From Smittia aterrima (taxonomy: Eukaryota; Arthropoda; Insecta; Diptera; Chironomidae): a stretch of 64,000 nucleotides of DNA. Within the stretch, counting starts at the first letter, position 1. Every line of letters starts with the position of its first letter. Where the stretch lies: the NCBI GenBank assembly GCA_033063855.1, contig CP093831.1, positions 23,002,001-23,066,000 on the forward strand. The letters are read 5' to 3'. The position numbers and the translations under genes were made by a program. Positions 60,001 through 64,000 of this stretch are shown here, piece by piece. The notes below the pieces were generated by a model. The model did not search any database. It was not told where the DNA came from and saw nothing but the letters and a program-made list of their open reading frames with translations.

Positions 60001-63000
60001 ATTGTCGAGGTTAACTATCGACAACGATGAAGAGAGAGCGAACGAAGTTTAGGGCTATGCATGTATGTTCCTAACCGGACATTTCGGTTATAATAGAATT
60101 TTTTTTAAAGTCCCGGGCATAAATATATTTTACTTTATTGGAGTGAGAGGAACGGACGGGGCACGAGGGGTCTTATCTATCTCGTCTCCATGAAGCTTCT
60201 TCATTTAGAAATGAAGCAGCTAGAGAACCATAAAAGACGAGAAGGTATTAGTTGCTGAGGCTCTCGAAGATTTTCTCGAACAGGAAGTGCTTTATGTTCG
60301 CCTCGCTTCTCGCTCTCCAAAAAATTTCTGCTGGTTTATCTTTCGGCCTCATTCAAAAGCACTGCTCCACTTGGAAAAGGTCACACAGAGAGTCATAGGG
60401 ATAACGCTGCTGTATCCGAAACCCGTTCCTTTCAATCTGGGTATTCCAAAGCGTACAGTAAAGTTCTTAGATTGCTGAGTACAGTGAAAACTCTCGAGTA
60501 AAAAAATTCATTTTAACAACTCGTCTGAAGTTTCAAGTCCACTCGAGAACTTTGACTGTGCCTGAGAGAAGAAAAGCCGAGCAAGAGAAAATAATCTAAC
60601 AACATGATCTTCCGATTACTAAATATATTATAAACTCTTTGGATGAATAAGGGAGAGAAGAAAATAGATGATATATCGGAAAATTATGAGCCAGCAGTTT
60701 CATCTGCTTTCTATTTTATATGTTCACTGTGTGTTTGTTTGTGTGGAACTTCCTTTCTTTCGCAGAGAAAGAAGTGGAAAGAAAGAAAACCAAAGAAGAA
60801 AATTTACATAATTACGAACGAAACAGTTTTCTTTCACTCGAGCTTCTGTGTATGCTGATGATATGTAACAAGATGAAGTTGGAAAAAAATAGCTTGAAGG
60901 TTATTGCAACGAGGAACCTTCAGAGACAGCGACGAAATGCTAAGAACTGACTCGATCTGTCTGTTGGGGAGATCGTTTCGAGCGGAAGAAGGAATTTCAT
61001 GCAACGGCCGTTTCGTGCTGGTGGGACAAGTTGTTTATATTCATTTATGCAGTAGTTGCGATGTACACCGGAAAATGTTCTTCCCTTCATCTCAGCACGT
61101 TTTTTTCCCGAGCTACGTCAAACTTCGCTTCGACGGCAGACAATAGCGAGCGTGGGAGTGGTGGAGAAATGTTGGTGACATGTTAAGAGTGTTAAATTGA
61201 TTGAATCAAATGTGAAAACTATCCCTAATTGCTTGCTCGTTCGGCTCGTCCATTGTGTGTGGCCTTATCAAACCTTTTTTCCTCGCCCAATAAACTGTCG
61301 AGAAGATGTTCTGCTGTTCATTTAACTCGGCATCACTCTCCTTGATGTGTGAGTGAGTAGGCCTTTTGTGCTAGCCAACGAGGTTAAAGCACATCAAATC
61401 ATCTCATCATTTTATTGACTGGATTCTTTTCCTTCGAGAGCTCTTTCTTCGAAGGAAAAACTTTCTCGATCTACTTCTTGTTGTTTCGTTCGAGAGACGA
61501 GAAATCGCTTTCAACACATTACATTCGTAATAGCTCATCATCGTCTGACAGCAGTTAATAATTTTGTTAGATACTTGTTGTTATCAACTTCTATCATTCA
61601 ACTCCTTAATTTTACAATCTCATAATGTTTCTTGTTGATGCTCACGTCTCGCTTCGAATTTTCCTCGCAATTTAACAAGAAACAACGAAGACGAAGAGAA
61701 AATTCGCTTTGATTTCCTCCTGCACTTTGCTTGTTTCGTCTCGAGGAGGAAAGCGAGAAAGGTTTCAAGTGTTCATTTCGAGCTTTAGAGGAAATAAACC
61801 TGAATATGTGATCTAGAAGACTTCAAGATGGAAACTTTTCCTTCAATCACCTTAGAAATTACATTTCGTTTCTCATATTCAATTTTCTCAATTGAATTTC
61901 CTTCGTCAACTTGAAACCAACAATTTGCCCATGTGTGGCTAATCGAGAATGCTTTCAAGTTTCTGTGTGTGTGCTTGAGCCACTGATGGCAATTTCTCAG
62001 TTGTTGCCATAATCTGAGGGTGAATGTTGTTGCTTAATTTGCATTTTTCAAAATGCCTTTCAAGAAAAAAAAATCTTTTGTGAGTGAAAAACTGTCGATC
62101 GTGTGGTTTGTGCACGAATCTGACGAGCAAAGCACTTTTTTACGGTCTTTCACATGCGTGCTGAATATTCAAAGACAAAAGAGGAGAATTGAATCGAAGA
62201 ATAACGAGATTACTCGTAATTTGAGATGAAGAGATAACGTTATCAATATTGATGGAATTTTAAACACGTCTCGCACAATATCGAGTGCGGCAGCATGTCT
62301 CAACAGCTCGGAGCACGACTCGTTCGTTGAAGCGAAGAGAGAAAACGATATTTAAACCACATCATTATTGCCAATGCGTGATTTTCAATTGAAAAGATTT
62401 TTTTCACACATACTTCCCGTTCAATGAAGAAGACGAAAGAGAGAAAATATTTCTTCTCGGCGGCGATATTTTCGCGAACATGAAAAGGAAAGCGAAGAAA
62501 ATATTTACGTTTGGCTTGGGATGACGACGATAATAATCAAAAAATGGTTTTTACGATGGAATTTATGTCTTTTTCTATAACGGAAATCGGAAACTTTTCC
62601 GGCTCACGCCCATGCCCTCTCTTTTCCAATCGAATGAGAAATGAAATATTCAAACAATGTCGCTCTGTCCAAGCCGGAAGTTTAAGTTTTAAAAGTTACG
62701 AGAAGAAGAATTATGTTCCTTAACTTGCAAACTTTCATCTTTCTGCCCACTCGTTTCTCTGTCCAGCAACGACACTCTATCAATTTTGAGAGATGTAGTT
62801 TGTTTGAACGACGATAATCCACAGAGTTGTCGAATACTTTTCACCATATAATTTCCGGTCGATGTAGATCGGATATAAAATGGGTTTCTCCAATATAAAT
62901 ATAAAACTAGCTCAAAAACTCGTTAAGCAAATTTGATGGTTGGGATCGGACATATCCCGGGGAGAGTCAAGATTTTGAGGAAGAGGGTTCGATATTGATT

Positions 63001-64000
63001 CTTAGAGTTCTCGTATCTACTGCTATTTGCATGCTTCTCTGACCACCACAAGATGTTTTTCTGCTGTAAAGTTATTTATTCATATCTCCTTCCCTAGTTG
63101 AGCAGCTTATACGGCCACCCAAAACATGATGCAGCTAAAAAACATTCCGAGAAACCCGGCACACATTGTGACCTGGTTGAAGGCTCTTTTCGTTATTCAC
63201 TTTTGCATGATAAACTTCAGTAGTTAAATTTACAATTGAAATAAATTCTTCTGGTCAAATTTTAAAACGAAAAAAGCCTTAAAGAAGTTTTGTTTTTCTC
63301 CTTCAAGCGGTTCTCCCGTAAAAGGGAAAATATTAAGTGACAGAAATTTGTGTTGTGGTTGCTTCGTCTGGAAAACCTTCAAGGAAATGTTATTCAATGA
63401 TATCCGATGGGAAACATGAGAACAATCGAAGTGGACAAATTTTAAAACAAAGACAAAATCGCCCAATAAGTCCCTCACTCTTTCGAATAATCTTCAGCTG
63501 TGTCAGTGAATTTCCGCTGCGGATACTTTCAAGCAAATAACCTGAAAAAGTGGAAAGGAAGAGCTTTTGAATGGAAAAATGAATTCTATGCCATTGTTGT
63601 CGTATCGATCCTGAAAGAGTCGAAAGAAATTCCTTCGGGAGACTGAACCTGGGAAATAAATATTTTGGTATTTTCTTGAGATTCATGAGGAAGGAAACTT
63701 TATAACGTCGTCGACCCAGTGTGGAAGCTTTCAATTTATAGCAGCGAAGCATGCAATTGCAAAAGAAGCTTTCAATAAAGTTCAAGCTGGGCTTTGAGTC
63801 TTGAGAGGAAAGGAGAAAGCAAATACTTGAGATTGTTAATATTTTTTCCGGGTATCCTAGGATAAGCACGTATAATATTTTCTCGTCGATCGTGATTCTC
63901 TATTGAGACATATTTACGATTCAAATTTCTCTCCTCGCAAAGACTGCCATGCAAATGTGCGCCATGCATCTCCTGACACATTAAATATGAATTTCTGCTA
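51044..64000. other. Long right-hand stretch without recognised genes
   Basis: About 13 kb. GA-rich tracts at 51,850-52,070 and A/G-rich plus-strand sequence to about 53,300 stand out; a pyrimidine repeat lies at 59,370-59,405. Many short frames exist on both strands, including one of 193 codons (52,253-51,672, minus) with no recognisable domain. It may be a large intron or regulatory DNA of a gene continuing off the right edge. Confidence 0.45.

Overview
The window is nuclear DNA of an insect, most likely a dipteran and plausibly a midge-like nematoceran. The grounds are AT-rich sequence, introns of 40-70 bp, a tandem array of 7TM_6 odorant receptors (a family found only in insects), and fly-type housekeeping genes. 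The species placement is inference.

Bases 1-17,100 are a chemoreceptor nursery. Five intact odorant receptor (OR) genes share one architecture (exons of 71, 116, 91, 766-775 and 51 nt). They fall in two subtypes, whose first exons begin METINYSD (type A) or MKKIN.SD (type B), and the subtypes alternate A-B-A-B. Further right come a type A gene reduced to exon 1 fused to its 3' region, a type A gene cut off in exon 4, an intact type B gene and a type B stub. Between them lie two copies of an ionotropic-receptor-like relic, a non-LTR retrotransposon tail, a complete copia-type miniature LTR element (TRIM) with tRNA-like sequence in its LTRs, a MITE nested in the TRIM's target-site duplication, and an intact ninjurin gene. 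A 10-cysteine secreted peptide gene closes the region at 17.5 kb.

Bases 18,500-32,000 are conserved genes in compact order: proteasome subunit alpha-7 (minus) head-to-head with a BTB-BACK-Kelch protein (plus), which is tail-to-tail with VPS33B (minus), which is head-to-head with a taperin/phostensin-like protein (plus) whose coding exons I traced to 31,914. I propose a short extra first coding exon for that gene and possible alternative 3' exons.

Bases 32,000-64,000 hold almost no recognisable coding sequence. They look like long introns or intergenic DNA with one candidate orphan exon at 50,945-51,043. Two clusters of tRNA-like units (minus strand at 38.7-39.9 kb, plus strand at 45.6-46.5 kb) are inverted copies of each other and keep the same unit order; two related units lie near 18 kb.

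The most unusual things seen are the TRIM whose LTRs carry Pol III-type A and B boxes, the inverted tRNA-like clusters, and the two-gene duplication rhythm of the OR array. All family names rest on reading motifs by eye; no search was run.
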